Shown here: in pieces, positions 1 to 10,475 of the stretch
Numbering within the stretch: position 1 is the stretch's first letter
How the letters are laid out: the number at the start of each line of letters is the position of its first letter
Source of the DNA: Mercurialis annua
Taxonomy: Eukaryota; Streptophyta; Magnoliopsida; Malpighiales; Euphorbiaceae
Assembly: GCF_937616625.2 (NCBI RefSeq)
Contig: NC_065571.1
Location: 30,609,879-30,673,878, forward strand
Reading direction: 5' to 3'
Length of the DNA stretch: 64,000 nt
Position numbers and translations under genes: made by a program
The notes under the pieces: model-generated
Told to the model about the DNA's origin: nothing
The model's input: only the letters and a program-made list of their open reading frames with translations
Databases searched by the model: none

Positions 1-943
1 CCTGCACATTAGTACAAATGTGAGATCCAGATCCAGTATCTAATACCCATGAATCAAAAGTAGAAAGATTAATTTCTATAACATGAATACCTGAAGTGGT
101 AGTCTCACTACCCTTTTTCTTCTTCAGATCATCCAGATATTTCTTGCAATTCCTTTTCCAATGTCCAGGTTCCTTGCAGAAAAAGCAAGTTTCTTCCTTT
201 GGCGGTTTTGCTTTGGGTTCATCCTTGGTCTTGGGCTTGGACTTGGGTTTAGACTTCTTGAAAGCCTTTCCATTGCCCTTACCAGACCTTTTCATACCCT
301 TTCCCTTATTGACCATAAGAACATCCTTAATCTCATTCTTGATGTTCTTTTCAGCAGTTTGAAGCATCCCATGCAACTCTGTGGTGGTCTTCTCCATATT
401 ATGCATATTGAAGTTCATGATGAAACCATCATAAGCCTCAGGCAAAGATTGGAGAATAATGTCTGTAGCCAACTCTTGGGCAATTGGGAGACCAAGCCTG
501 TCCAAATGTTCAAGATGACCCTTCATCTTCAAAACATGAGGACTAACTGAGCCGCTAGTAGTCAACTTGCAAGAAAGCAAATCTTTGATGGTATTGAACC
601 TTTCAATTCTTGCTCTCTCTTGGAACATTTCCATGAGATCAGTAATCATGGTGTTCGCATCCAATTCCATCATTTGCTTTTGGAGTTCATTCTCCATGCA
701 TCCAATCATAATGCAAGTGACATCAGTAGAGTCATTGAGATGCTTCGTATAAGCATCCCTTTGAGCTCTAGTAGCAGCAGGAGCTGGTTCCTCAGGGAGG
801 GGTTGATTAAGGATATATTCCTTTCTTTCTTGCCTAAGAACAATTCTTAGTTTTCTGTACCAGTCCAGAAAGTTAGTGCCATTGAGCTTATCCTTCTCAA
901 GGATTGATCGCACTGATGAAGTATGTGTAGTGTTTGTAGCCAT
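1..943 (-). CDS. gag-pol: Ty1/copia gag with start of protease (partial, open at window edge)
   Basis: The ORF starts at the ATG at 943-941 and stays open for 314 codons to position 2 with no stop or frameshift. The N-terminus begins MATNTTHTSSVRSIL and is followed by a region containing NGTNFLDWYRKL, typical of the copia Gag (UBN2/Retrotran_gag) family. Near residues 265-280 there is a CCHC zinc knuckle, CFFCKEPGHWKRNC (C-x2-C-x4-H-x4-C), preceded by a Lys/Gly/Pro-rich basic stretch. Near residue 303 the aspartic protease active site appears as WVLDTGSGSHIC. Gag packages the element RNA in cytoplasmic particles and protease cuts the polyprotein. The remaining domains (integrase, reverse transcriptase, RNase H in copia order) would lie to the left. 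The frame looks functional as far as it can be read. Confidence 0.92.
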   Translation of the reverse strand, partial: MATNTTHTSSVRSILEKDKLNGTNFLDWYRKLRIVLRQERKEYILNQPLPEEPAPAATRAQRDAYTKHLNDSTDVTCIMIGCMENELQKQMMELDANTMITDLMEMFQERARIERFNTIKDLLSCKLTTSGSVSPHVLKMKGHLEHLDRLGLPIAQELATDIILQSLPEAYDGFIMNFNMHNMEKTTTELHGMLQTAEKNIKNEIKDVLMVNKGKGMKRSGKGNGKAFKKSKPKSKPKTKDEPKAKPPKEETCFFCKEPGHWKRNCKKYLDDLKKKKGSETTTSGIHVIEINLSTFDSWVLDTGSGSHICTNVQ

Positions 944-2376
944 CTCTACAACAATAAATATACAAGTAGCATTTAATAAAAGGCACAATAAAATTCCCAC
1001 AACATATATCCATAATTCATATAAAAACCCTTAATGTTAATTTCAACAATTGAAAAATAATAGTGGGACAAGATCCATATTTCACCCTACTTCAAGTAAG
1101 CTTTGGCTTATCACTTTAAGTGTGGTTTATTTAGGTAGGTAACACTTTACCAATTACATCTCATGCAATTCTTGAACATAGAATATTAACATCATATGTA
1201 ATCTTGATATTCTATCTTATACCCTAGGTTCAAAACTATTTTGATAACCTAGTTAAGTCTAACCAAATCAAACATATGGATATCACTTTTATCCAACTTA
1301 TCTTACTTAGATGAATTTATACATCATGCTTTGGCATAGCCTATACATAGCAATCTAAGTCTTGATAAGTGTTATTGCAATGGGAGGTATATTGAAGACT
1401 TAATATTAAATAAGGGTTTGTTATTTATCCTATTTAGTTATCCTATCTTATCACATGTAAAATAATCATGCAAAGCATATAACCAATAAGATAAACATTA
1501 AAAACATATTATTTTACTATTTTAAATCATATTTAACAACAATCATATAAATATGTTATTCATGATAATTTAAATCATATTTAAAATTTATCATTAAAGT
1601 ATTAAAATAAAATACATGACAAAAACACGCCGGCTTAAAAGGATAACGGTCCTTAATAGGGTGTATCAGCGGGGTCCAAGGGGCGCGGCCCAAAACCCTA
1701 ATTACTGCATCTTAAAAACTGTTCAGAAACAATTTATTTAACACTTAAATAACAACAGTTTCATTAATTCGGCTCATAGCAGAATTAAATACAGTTTTAT
1801 AAATTATGTTCATAACATAATTAAACACAGTTTTATCAATAGAATTAAAACAGTTTCACAAACAGTTTACTAATCCTATTTAAAACAGAATTACTAATAG
1901 AATCAAAACAGTTTCACAAACAGTTTACTAATCCTATTCAAAACAGAATTACTAATAGAATTAAAACCAGTTTCACAAACAGTTTACTAATCCTATTCAA
2001 AAACAGTTTTCCTAATAGAATTAAAACAGTTTCATAAACAGTTTACTAATCCTTATTCAAAAACAGTTTTATTATTCTGTTTCCCCTTTTCTTATCAATT
2101 CGTATGAACATTAATACTACGAAATCTTTAATCAAATTAAAACGTAATATTAATTTAGAACAGTATATTCGAAGTTTTAATCACATTAAACGATTAATCA
2201 AATTAATTCATCATACTATTTTTCATACAATTAATCACATAAACGTTTTATGTATAATTACAACAAATTATAATTCCTTCAAAACAATTTCGAAAAACAA
2301 CCCCTTTTCAAAACAGAACATACAATAAGCATATATCACATATATACTCAGAATCTAATTAATCAAATTACAAGCA
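944..2376 (-). other. Copia 5' leader between primer-binding site and gag
   Basis: This is about 1.4 kb of AT-rich sequence between the primer-binding site and the gag ATG. It contains a 58-bp minisatellite (listed separately) and one short GC-rich island at about 1660-1695. I see no long minus-strand frame in it. The plus-strand frame at 2104-2328 is low-complexity and unlikely to be coding. A leader this long is usual for larger plant copia elements and probably carries the dimerisation and packaging signals. Confidence 0.75.
1845..2075. repeat. 58-59 bp minisatellite, about 4 copies, in the copia leader
   Basis: The phrase ACAGTTTACTAATCC recurs at 1862, 1920, 1979 and 2038, giving a period of 58-59 bp. 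Each unit also carries CAGTTTCA(C/T)AAACAG and an A-rich half ending ACTAATAGAATTAAAA. The copies differ by a few substitutions and indels. Less regular ACAGTTT-containing copies extend left to about 1735. Confidence 0.8.
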
Positions 2377-2388
2377 GCTCCGATACCA
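2377..2388 (-). promoter_or_regulatory. Primer-binding site (tRNA-iMet type) of the copia element
   Basis: On the minus strand this reads TGGTATCGGAGC, one base different from the standard plant initiator-tRNA-Met complement. It lies one base inside the LTR end at 2390, which is the expected spacing. This fixes the LTR boundary and the element orientation. Confidence 0.88.
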
Positions 2389-2389
2389 C

Positions 2390-2939
2390 TGTTGGGTTTT
2401 ATAGGTTCATAACGCAGCGGAATTTCAAAAATTTATCTAAAAACCCAAACCAAGATCCATGTAATTCGAATTAACAGAATAATTACTTACTTGTATGTCG
2501 AATTCAACAGCAATGTAGGAAGGAAGGAGGTGGTTCACTTTGGTGATACCTGGCCTCGGATCAGAAACGCCTCCAAAAGAACGCGTCCTCTACGAGTATC
2601 CACACGAACAGACCTTAGCCAAAACTAGTGCTTGTGTGCTAGCACTATTGCTTCACAAGCAATTTCGAATTTTAGTGATTTAGTGAATAATGAATTTCGT
2701 GATTCTCAAACCAATTGCTTAATGTGTATTTATAGTGATAAACAACACTAGGGGTTGAGACAAATTCGAATTTCAATCTCATTGCAATTCTACAAGTTTA
2801 TGTTTATCAAAAACTCCTTTATGATAATTATCCATATATATTAATTACTATATTTATTATCTTCCAAAAATAATAAATTAAGGAGAACACTTATCCTTAA
2901 ATTTCGAATTAATATATATTTATTAATATATATATTACG

Positions 2940-2975
<36 letters not shown>

Positions 2976-3909
2976 TCACTTAATCACATTGGGCTTGTAC
3001 AACCCATAACTGTTTTGGGCCTGTCCTTAGTGTGCGACCCTGTAGGTTCATATAACGTTGGCAGTAGGCTCGAAATCCCTATTTCAGCCCACAAGTCATA
3101 AGTGGTCTCTAGCAAGACATTATGACTACCCAAGTTATATGAATATCGATAATCCGATTTAACCATTTACAATAATATTTTAATCCCTTTGTCTCTCGAT
3201 ATCTAGAATGAATATAAGGCATAGTTATGTCATCCTTATAATATTCAATCATTAGTTTCTTGACTCTAAGTAGACTGAAAATGATAACTTCTTATCAATT
3301 AGCATGGCCATGCATTTTCTTCAGTCTATCTTCTTCAAGGGGCCCATAGATATCTTACTCAAATAAATGAGGGACAAATTCCTTCTCAGTCACTCACATT
3401 TCTCACATAGTTACTTTCATATCCAATGACAATCTATTCCATTATCCTGTTAAAGATAATGTAAGACTGTATCAAAATATGAAATAGCTATGTAGAAATC
3501 CATGATGATTTCAAGGTCAAAGGATTATACAAATAGAACTGTAATGAGAATTACTTATGACATTGATCTATGTAGTATTCTCACAGTGGGTCATCCAGTG
3601 CCTTATTTCTCAAATAGCACCTATGATTTGACTTAATATCTCATATACATGATTAGTAAAACATAATCATCAGTCAACATCATACTAGTCTCAATGTTGT
3701 ATTAAGACTAGGGATAGATGGTATATAATTCTTTTATTAAACCTAAGGGTTCTACTATCAAGTCACATACTTGATGATCTTAGAAAGAATTAACCATTCA
3801 AGTATTTTAATCATTAATATAAAATGATAAAAACTGCCAATCAATAAATAATAAAATGATAAAGTCAAAACATGGTCAAACATGATTGACCTAGTGCATA
3901 TCACTAACA
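2390..3909 (-). repeat. 5' LTR of the copia element (1520 bp)
   Basis: On the minus strand the LTR begins TGTTAGTGATATGC at 3909 and ends ACCCAACA at 2390, giving TG...CA termini with short imperfect inverted repeats (TGTTAG / CCAACA). The primer-binding site follows directly. It contains a (TA)n microsatellite near 2943-2971. No long ORF is present; the 60-61 codon minus-strand frames inside it have no recognisable domain. Confidence 0.88.
2943..2971. repeat. (TA)n microsatellite in the copia LTR
   Basis: This is an uninterrupted run of about 14 TA dinucleotides flanked by AT-rich DNA. Confidence 0.9.
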
Positions 3910-3910
3910 G

Positions 3911-6425
3911 TATCACCATGGGAAAAGATCCGGAGAGCCTCAATCAGAAAGTGAAGGTGACAATGATGAGGAAACTGAAGATGAAGGAGAGGATGACATG
4001 CAAAAAAAATTAAGGGACTTCTACCCTAACTTTTGTGATGTTGATGAGAATGATACTCTTGGAGAGGAACCCAATACTGAAGCAAAGCACTTTTATATGT
4101 TGTTAGAAGATTCTCAACGTCCTTTATATCCAAATTCTAAAACCTCAAAGTTGTCTGCATTGGTTAATTTGCTTCATATCAAGAGCCTTGGACGATGGAG
4201 TAATGAGTCATTTAGCATGCTATTAAAGTATCTTAATGAAGAATTAGTCCCTGAAGGGTCTTCTTTGCCTAGTTCATAGTATGATGCAAGGAAAATAATC
4301 AAGGCACTTGGACTTTCATATGAAAAGATTGATGCTTGTGACAATAATTGCTTGTTGTTTTGGAAGGATGATAAAGAGGCAAACTTCTGTAAAATTTGTG
4401 GCACTTCAAGATGAATGCAAAGCAAGAATAGTGGTGATAACAAGCACACAAAAAATGGGAAGAAAGTATCATGCAAGACATTACGATATTTTCCATTAAA
4501 GCCTAGATTTCAAAGATTGTTTATGTCGAGGAAGATATCTCCTTTCATGAGATGGCATCATGAGCAATGTAAAGATGATAGTATGTTGAAGCATTCGTCA
4601 GATTCAATGGCTTGGAAACATTTTGATGACCTTCATGAATCATTTGCATTAGACCCTCGTAATGAGAGGCTTGGCCTTGCTAGTGATGGTTTTCAACCAT
4701 TTACAAATTCGAAGAAACCATATAGCATTTGGCCTGTTGTACTCATTCCATATAATGTTCCACCATGGATCACCATGAAGCAATCAAATTTGATTCTATC
4801 AACCCTTATTCCGGGTCCTGAGGGTCCTGGAGATGCAATTGATGTCTATCTCCAACCTTTGATAGAAGAGCTAAAGGAGTTATGGGAAAATGGGGTTGAG
4901 ACATATGATGCATCAACTGAGAAAAATTTCCAGTTACATGCTGCTTTGTTATGGACTATCAATGACTTTCCCGCATATGGAAATTTGAATGGATGGAGCA
5001 CTAAGGGAAGATTAGCTTGTCCTTGGTGCAATAAAGAAACTTCTTGGAGAAGATTATCTCACAGTGGCAAACAATGTTTCATGGGACATCGTCGTTATCT
5101 TTCACCAACTCATAGATGGCGAAATGATAAGAAATCATTTGATGGAACTAGAGAGAAAAGACGACCACCAAAGCCTATTTCTGGTCGAGACGTACTCAAA
5201 TAAGTATGCAACCTTGATGGGATGATTCTAACCAAGGATCCTAATAAAAGGGTCAAAATATCACATAAAAGTAGGGGTGATAATTGGAATAAGAAGAGTA
5301 TCTTTTTTGAACTTCCTTACTGGGATACTTTATTATTGCGACATAATTTAGATGTTATGCACATCGAGAAGAATATATGTGATAATATTCTTGGCACAAT
5401 CATGGATCTTAAAGGAAAGACCAAGGATACCCTTAAATCTCGGCTTGATTTGCAAGCTATGAAGATAAGGCAAGAACTACACCCGATCAAGCATGGAGAT
5501 AAATATAAAATGCTGATGGCTTCTTACACATTGTCTACTGAATACAAACATAGATTCTATCTTTTCCTAAAGGATTTAAAAGTTTCATATGGGTTTTCAT
5601 CCAACATTTCTCTTTCTGTCAACCTTAGAGACCATAAATTTTCTGGTTTAAAGAGTCATGATTGTCATGTTCTTTTGCAACACTTGCTTCCCCTTGCAAT
5701 GCGTGGTCTTCTTCCTAAAGCGGTTTATGAACCACTTCTCGAGTTATCTACATTTTTCAATGTTCTTGGTGCTAAAGTATTGAAAGTAGAGGAGTTAAAA
5801 CAAATTGATGTTCAAATACCTATAACACTTTGCAAATTAGAGAAGACACTCCCTCCTTCATTTTTTGATATAATGGTTCATTTGCCTATACATTTGTCTA
5901 CTGAAGCTATGATTGGTGGTCCTGTACAATATCGGTGGATGTACTTTGTAAAACGAACAATGTACATTTTGAAGTCTCTTATACGTAATATGGCTCGTCT
6001 AGAGGGTTCAATTGCATAAGGCTTTACTGCAAATGAATGCATGACCCTTTGCTCAAGGTACTTATCTAGCATAGAAACAAAGTTTAATCGCCTTGAGCGC
6101 AATTATGATGGGTCTGCTAATGATGCTATTGGGGAGATCTAAATTTTTTGCCATCCTGGACGAGTTTTAGGAGCAATGAAAATATGCGATCTTAGTATGA
6201 GAGAGATTGAACAAGCTCATGTGTATGTTTTAAAAAATTGTGAAGAAGTCCAACCTTTCCTCGAGTAAATTTTTTTTGACTTTATTCATTTCGTTCCTTT
6301 CTTATTTCACTATCTTTTTGACTTTGTTTTTTTTATAGAGAATTTTCACAATTGAAGCTAGTAGTCCACATAACTTGTTTAACAAAGAATGGGATAAACA
6401 CTTTGTAAATTGGTTCGATACTAGA
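3911..6425 (+). pseudogene. TNP2: TNP2-family CACTA transposase with DUF4218, broken by stop codons
   Basis: A single reading frame can be followed from 3911 to about 6268. It opens with an acidic segment (EGDNDEETEDEGEDD) and goes through the Transposase_21/TNP2 core, with motifs such as ICGTSR, IPGPEGPGDAIDVYLQPLIEEL, GRLACPWCN and LRHNLDVMHIEKNICDN. The DUF4218 region follows (LPPSFFDIMVHLPIHL, GGPVQYRWMY). In-frame stops occur at 4277-4279 (TAG), 4412-4414 (TGA), 5201-5203 (TAA), 6017-6019 (TAA) and 6140-6142 (TAA). After a probable intron (about 6265-6338, GT...AG), the exon ending in NKEWDKHFVNWFDTR needs a one-base shift to stay in frame. The N-terminal part of the gene lies left of the copia insertion. 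In the family this protein catalyses excision and integration by binding subterminal repeats; this copy cannot make it. Confidence 0.92.
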
Positions 6426-6510
6426 GTAAGTACCACTCCAATAGTTCTTCTTCATGTTGCTAAATTATTCTAAATAATCACATTTAATTTACATATAATC
6501 GTTAATGTAG
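6426..6510 (+). other. Intron in the TNP2 pseudogene
   Basis: The sequence begins GTAAG after ...ACTAGA and ends AATGTAG. Splicing it out joins NWFDTR to VTQLHKDDN, which is the continuous reading expected for plant TNP2 proteins. It is 85 bp and AT-rich, as is usual for plant introns. Confidence 0.8.
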
Positions 6511-7260
6511 GTAACGCAATTGCATAAGGATGACAATAGCAAGACTATGGAAGATTTGTTTTCATTATCTCGTGGACCTAATCAATATGTTACAAGCTTT
6601 AAAGGGTATATCTGTAATGGATATAGATTTCATATAGAAGATCATGAAAAGGGCCTTAGGACACAAAATAATGGAGTGGTCGTTGTTGGTGACAATGGCA
6701 TAGAAGCTGAAAATATTGATTATTATGGTATCTTGTCTGAAATTCTAGAAATTCAATATCTTGGTGGAAGGCGAGTGATGTTGTTCTGTTGTAAGTGGTG
6801 GGATGTATATGATAAAGTAAAAGGGATTCAAGTTGATGAGTATGGGATTGTAAGTGTCAATTGTTAACGACTTTTAAAAACAAATGAGCCATTTGTAATA
6901 GCTAGTTAGGCCTCACAAGTTTTCTATGCCAATGATAATAAAAATAAAGGCTGGTGTGTCGTGCGGAAGACCCAACCTCGTGATCTGTATGCATTCCCGT
7001 TGCAATCGGAAGACGAGGTTGAAACATTAGACCTTGAACATGAAGCATATCAACAAGTAGAATCTTTTCAACCGAGATTTGCAGATCGTGATATAGAAGA
7101 AGAGTTCAATTGGATTAGAAGTGATTTAGAACCAATTACTGTGGATCCAAAACCAGTGGAAGAGAGAAGGACAAGGAAAAGAAAGATGACATTAAAAACT
7201 ATGAAATTTGCTTCATGCTTGGAAAATTTAATGTTTAAAAAAGCTAGTTTATTGGTATAA
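6511..7260 (+). pseudogene. TNP2: TNP2 C-terminal exon (DUF4216 region), broken
   Basis: The frame continues after the intron with FSLSRGPNQYVTSFKGYICNG and the DUF4216-type motif DYYGILSEILEIQY...VMLFCCKWWD. Stops at 6865-6867 (TAA) and 6907-6909 (TAG) interrupt it. The same frame then resumes as ASQVFYANDNKNKGWCVVRKTQPRDLYAFP and ends at a stop at 7258-7260 after a basic, Glu-rich tail. This is the expected C-terminal end of CACTA TNP2 proteins. With the stops upstream it is clearly a relic. Confidence 0.88.
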
Positions 7261-8289
7261 TTAGAAAGAAAATGAATCAATGCCAAAGTGAGGTAATTTT
7301 CTGCTCAATTGAGTTACATGATATGATTTTGTCCCTTGCAAAGTATATAATTTAAGGCTTAACACAATTTGTACTCCTTCACATAATTTTTTCCAAAATT
7401 GACATTTCACTTGTAATTGGTAGATTTCAGAATTATATTACATTTTCTTTAGTTGTTTGGAAGTAGAAATTTATTATTTTGTTGGTTTATTGGCTGTAAT
7501 TTTATTGATTCTTAGCATTTTCATGTTGCTTGTATAGAGAGTTTAGTGGTGAAATAGAAAGATAATTGCTCATATAAGTTTAGCAAACTATTATCGGCTT
7601 ATTGCTAAATAATGATATCAATACAGAAATGGAGCGTCGTCATGCTGTTTTATGGCTACTATTGCTATTCACTATGTTTTTATTTCTACATTTATTATTT
7701 AATAGTTTACAAAAGTGTAGCGTACTAAGACTTGCATATTTTAATTGTTATAAACTTGTATTATGTGCATTTCTTGGTAGTTTAATTTTGGGGTTATTGA
7801 AATGTATACTCTGTCTTTGATTTTTCTTGTAATTATTGGTTAACATGTTTGAGCTTAAAATATTGTTTACCCAATCGTATTTACTGCACTTGTGTCTTCC
7901 AAATTGCTCTTTCTTTTATTTTAGTTACTTAATTTATCCAAATAATATAATATAATTTTAATCCATGTTCTTTTATTACAGGTGGATCTACAAACAACAC
8001 CGTATGAAAGTCGTGCGTCAAGAATTATTTTGAATTAGGCACATTCTTTTTTGATAGATTGGAATTATTTCAGTTTTAAAAATATTTAGGTATTTTATTT
8101 TTTTGAATTATTGGAGGTAAAACTATTTTGTGGTTTATAGTTTCTAAAAGTTGTGTTTTTAGATGTATAACGTTTATGAATGATTTAAAAATTGTTGAAC
8201 ATGTTGTTACAATTGTAAGTATAATTATACAAATATTAATTTTTGTTATAATATTTGGTTTTAAATTTATAGTATAATTAGAATATTAC
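7261..8289 (+). other. CACTA 3' non-coding part
   Basis: This is about 1 kb of very AT-rich DNA between the transposase end and the subterminal repeats. An AG-ending stretch at 7980 followed by a short open segment to a TAG at 8035-8037 could be a terminal exon, but I recognise no domain. The hydrophobic 72-codon frame at 7602-7820 is not convincing. I see nothing else in it. Confidence 0.6.
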
Positions 8290-8752
8290 ATAATAATTAT
8301 TATGTTTAGTGCGACCGGATTTATAGTCACAATAACTAGAAATTTAAATATTAAAAATATTTTTTGTGACCGTATTCCGGTAACAAATAGAGTAATATAC
8401 TATTGCAATTAATTTGAATAAGATATTATTTTTGAACATAGAGACCGGATTTTGGTCACTAATACTAAGACAAAACGATAGCTATTAGAAAAAGTTACCG
8501 TTATATATAAACAATAATGAAGGAAAGTCGGTCACAAATATATATAGTTTTAGTCGCAAAAAAGTTTATTAACGACCGGAAAAATTCCAGTCCCTAAAAT
8601 GTTTTTGCGACCAACACCAATTCCGGTCCCTAATTACTATTAAGGTCGGGGCTTATAGCGTCTGTTAGCGACCGAAATATTTCAGTCGCTAAAAATTAAT
8701 AGAGATCGAATTGTTGTTTCTAAGGACCGGTTCTTCGGTCACTATTGAGCTG
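8290..8752. repeat. CACTA right subterminal repeat region
   Basis: Short motifs recur in both orientations: GACCGG or GACCGTATTCCGG, TTCCGGTC, GGTCACTA, and CCAGTCCCTAA/CCGGTCCCTAA. About a dozen copies lie within roughly 450 bp and the density rises toward the terminus. In CACTA elements such motifs are the transposase binding sites. Confidence 0.82.
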
Positions 8753-8765
8753 TTTTCTTGTAGTG
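8753..8765. repeat. CACTA right terminal inverted repeat
   Basis: TTTTCTTGTAGTG is the reverse complement of CACTACAAGAAAA, the family hallmark. It marks the exact right end of the transposon. Confidence 0.93.
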
Positions 8766-10475
8766 AAAATCAATCCATATAATTTATGCGATGCATTTAA
8801 TAATACTAATATATAATATATATAAAATAGTTTTTAATACGATAATAAGAGTAAGTAAAATATAGTTACTATTTGCTATCCAAAACCTCGATAATAGCTA
8901 GGTGATGTCGCGTTCTATATGTTCCGAGTTCTGTTGGTAGTCGCCTCGTCGATCAAAGTCGATAATAGTTCGAATCAATAACAATCTAACTATAATTAAT
9001 TAATCCAAAATTAGGTTTCTAGCCAACTTCGGCTATCGAAACCGTTTACTTAAAATTGTCCGACCCCTAAAAAAAATTGACATTCATAAATTTCCTAATA
9101 TTGCCTACAACTTTTGTTTATGTCTCGGACTGAGATTAGTACCCAAAGGTGTCAGAATTCAACTCAGAAGTTAATAATATGGGGCTGTCCTAAATTCATA
9201 GCTGTTATGCGCAACATAATGTTATGATTTATTTGAGCCACTTAGAGGCCTAACTAGAAGAAACTTATACTGAGACATTTATAGACAACATTCTTAAGTT
9301 TTCGGAACAACAAACAAAACTTAATTTTGAGATATATAGCTCGAGATATTACCCTTGAAATATGGCTGTTCTGCAGCACATATTCTGCAATATCGTCAAA
9401 TTATCTCGCGCATACTTTACTCGTAACTTATGGCTCGTCGAGATTTGAAACCTATTGCTAGCATACCTTAATACCACCCCTCATATCTCACCACAAACAT
9501 ATTCATTTCATGTTTAAACACCATTCAAAATGCTTAGGCATTAACTACACATTTTGGCCGAATCATGTATCATTCATCCAAGGTTTATCAATCAATCACA
9601 ACCTATTTTCAGGTCTAACTATTCAATTCAATGCTCATATTCATCATTTGAATCTCACACTACCATTTTATCTCCATGGCCAAACCTTAGTCAATATTTT
9701 CAATTAAAATTTCATTCATTATTCAAGCAACAATCAACACAATTCCAAAAGGCAAATTTATCAATTATCAAACACCCTAATCCTTATGAAATTGCCGAAT
9801 TCATTCAAGAAATTCCTCATCCAAATTCATTATCTTAACTTAGTAAATTTCAGAAATCCATCTTACCCTGGTTAATGACTTTGCGGAAGGTTTAAGCATT
9901 CAAAATCACCATCAAAGTGTTCCATATAAGCTCACCATCACCTTTGAACATTAAAACCACCAAAATCCTAAATTAATCACCAAAACCGAATTTGCAGATC
10001 TGATACCCTAACTGGAAACATTCAAACTTACCTCAAATTGAATCCATAATATAGTGGAGGATCCTTTCCTCGTTCCGTGGCTGCGAGAATCGCTCAATTC
10101 CGTTGAGAATTGAAGAAGTTACGATGAATCAAAGATTTTGCATGAAAAACTCAAAGGTTGAAGATGATGGAGTTCTTAAGGGCTGAGAGCATTTGGTAAT
10201 CTGAGTTTAAATTCAATTCAAATACCTTTTATAATTATGGAGAAAATCTCTCTTTGCTCCTTGGGATTGCTACCTCCATAACTTTCAATTTCTAACTTTT
10301 ATTTTGTCCAATTTAGTCCGTAAATCGCTTAATCATTCGAAATCGATAAACGTTGTATTATTTATTTCCAAATAAATAATATCACCTTAATACCTCATAA
10401 TTTCATATCCGATAATTATTTTTAGCAATTTTTCGGCTAAAAACGCTAAAATTCCATTTTGAGCTAAAATGCACT
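8766..10475 (-). mobile_element. Decayed Ty3/gypsy LTR fragment
   Basis: There is no ORF of meaning here. Several stretches resemble the LTR of element C in the same order and orientation: GTTCCGAGTTCTG near 8920 (compare CCGAGTTCGTGGTCC in C), TATTATTTATTTCCAAATAAATAATATC near 10355 broken up by small differences (compare the same place in C), and GCTAAAATGCACTTTTTCC near 10459 (compare GCTAATTTGCACTTTAGCCCC). No TG...CA ends are visible. The left edge is the CACTA terminus and the right edge merges into satellite. I judge it an old, minus-oriented LTR remnant. The match is by eye and divergent. Confidence 0.55.

Larger units (their letters stand above)
1..3909 (-). mobile_element. Ty1/copia LTR retrotransposon, 5' portion only
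   Basis: This is the 5' part of a copia-type retrotransposon on the minus strand. Read on that strand it has an LTR (3909 to 2390), a tRNA-iMet-type primer-binding site (2388-2377), a long leader, and a gag ORF running into protease at the window edge. The rest of pol and the 3' LTR lie to the left of the window. It is inserted in the TNP2 transposase coding region of a CACTA transposon, which resumes in frame at 3911. The first five bases after the LTR (GTATC) should be one copy of the target-site duplication, but the partner copy is outside the window. The gag frame is unbroken, so this is probably a fairly recent insertion. Confidence 0.93.
3910..8765 (+). mobile_element. CACTA (En/Spm) DNA transposon, right part with right terminus
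   Basis: The segment carries a TNP2-type transposase pseudogene on the plus strand. It ends at 8765 with TTTTCTTGTAGTG, the complement of the diagnostic CACTACAAGAAAA terminal inverted repeat. Before the end lies a subterminal region with repeated GACCGG/CCGGTC-type motifs. The left end is beyond the window, to the left of the copia element that split the transposase frame. CACTA elements make a 3-bp duplication; the right flank begins AAA at 8766, but the left partner cannot be seen. The transposase has many stop codons, so the copy is dead by itself. Confidence 0.93.

Noticed and set aside
96..850. Plus-strand frames opposite the copia gag
   Set aside because: They are shadows of the intact minus-strand gag frame and have no domain of their own.
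2104..2328. 74-codon plus frame in the copia leader
   Set aside because: It is Ile/Asn/Lys-rich from AT-rich sequence, lies on the opposite strand to the element, and has no motif.
7602..7820. 72-codon hydrophobic frame in the CACTA 3' part
   Set aside because: It is Leu/Phe-rich because of AT-rich sequence. There is no family motif, and it lies in the non-coding end of a dead transposon.
9510..9838. Two overlapping plus-strand frames in the decayed LTR
   Set aside because: They lie in LTR-like leader sequence on the opposite strand to the element, with no recognised motif and low-complexity composition.
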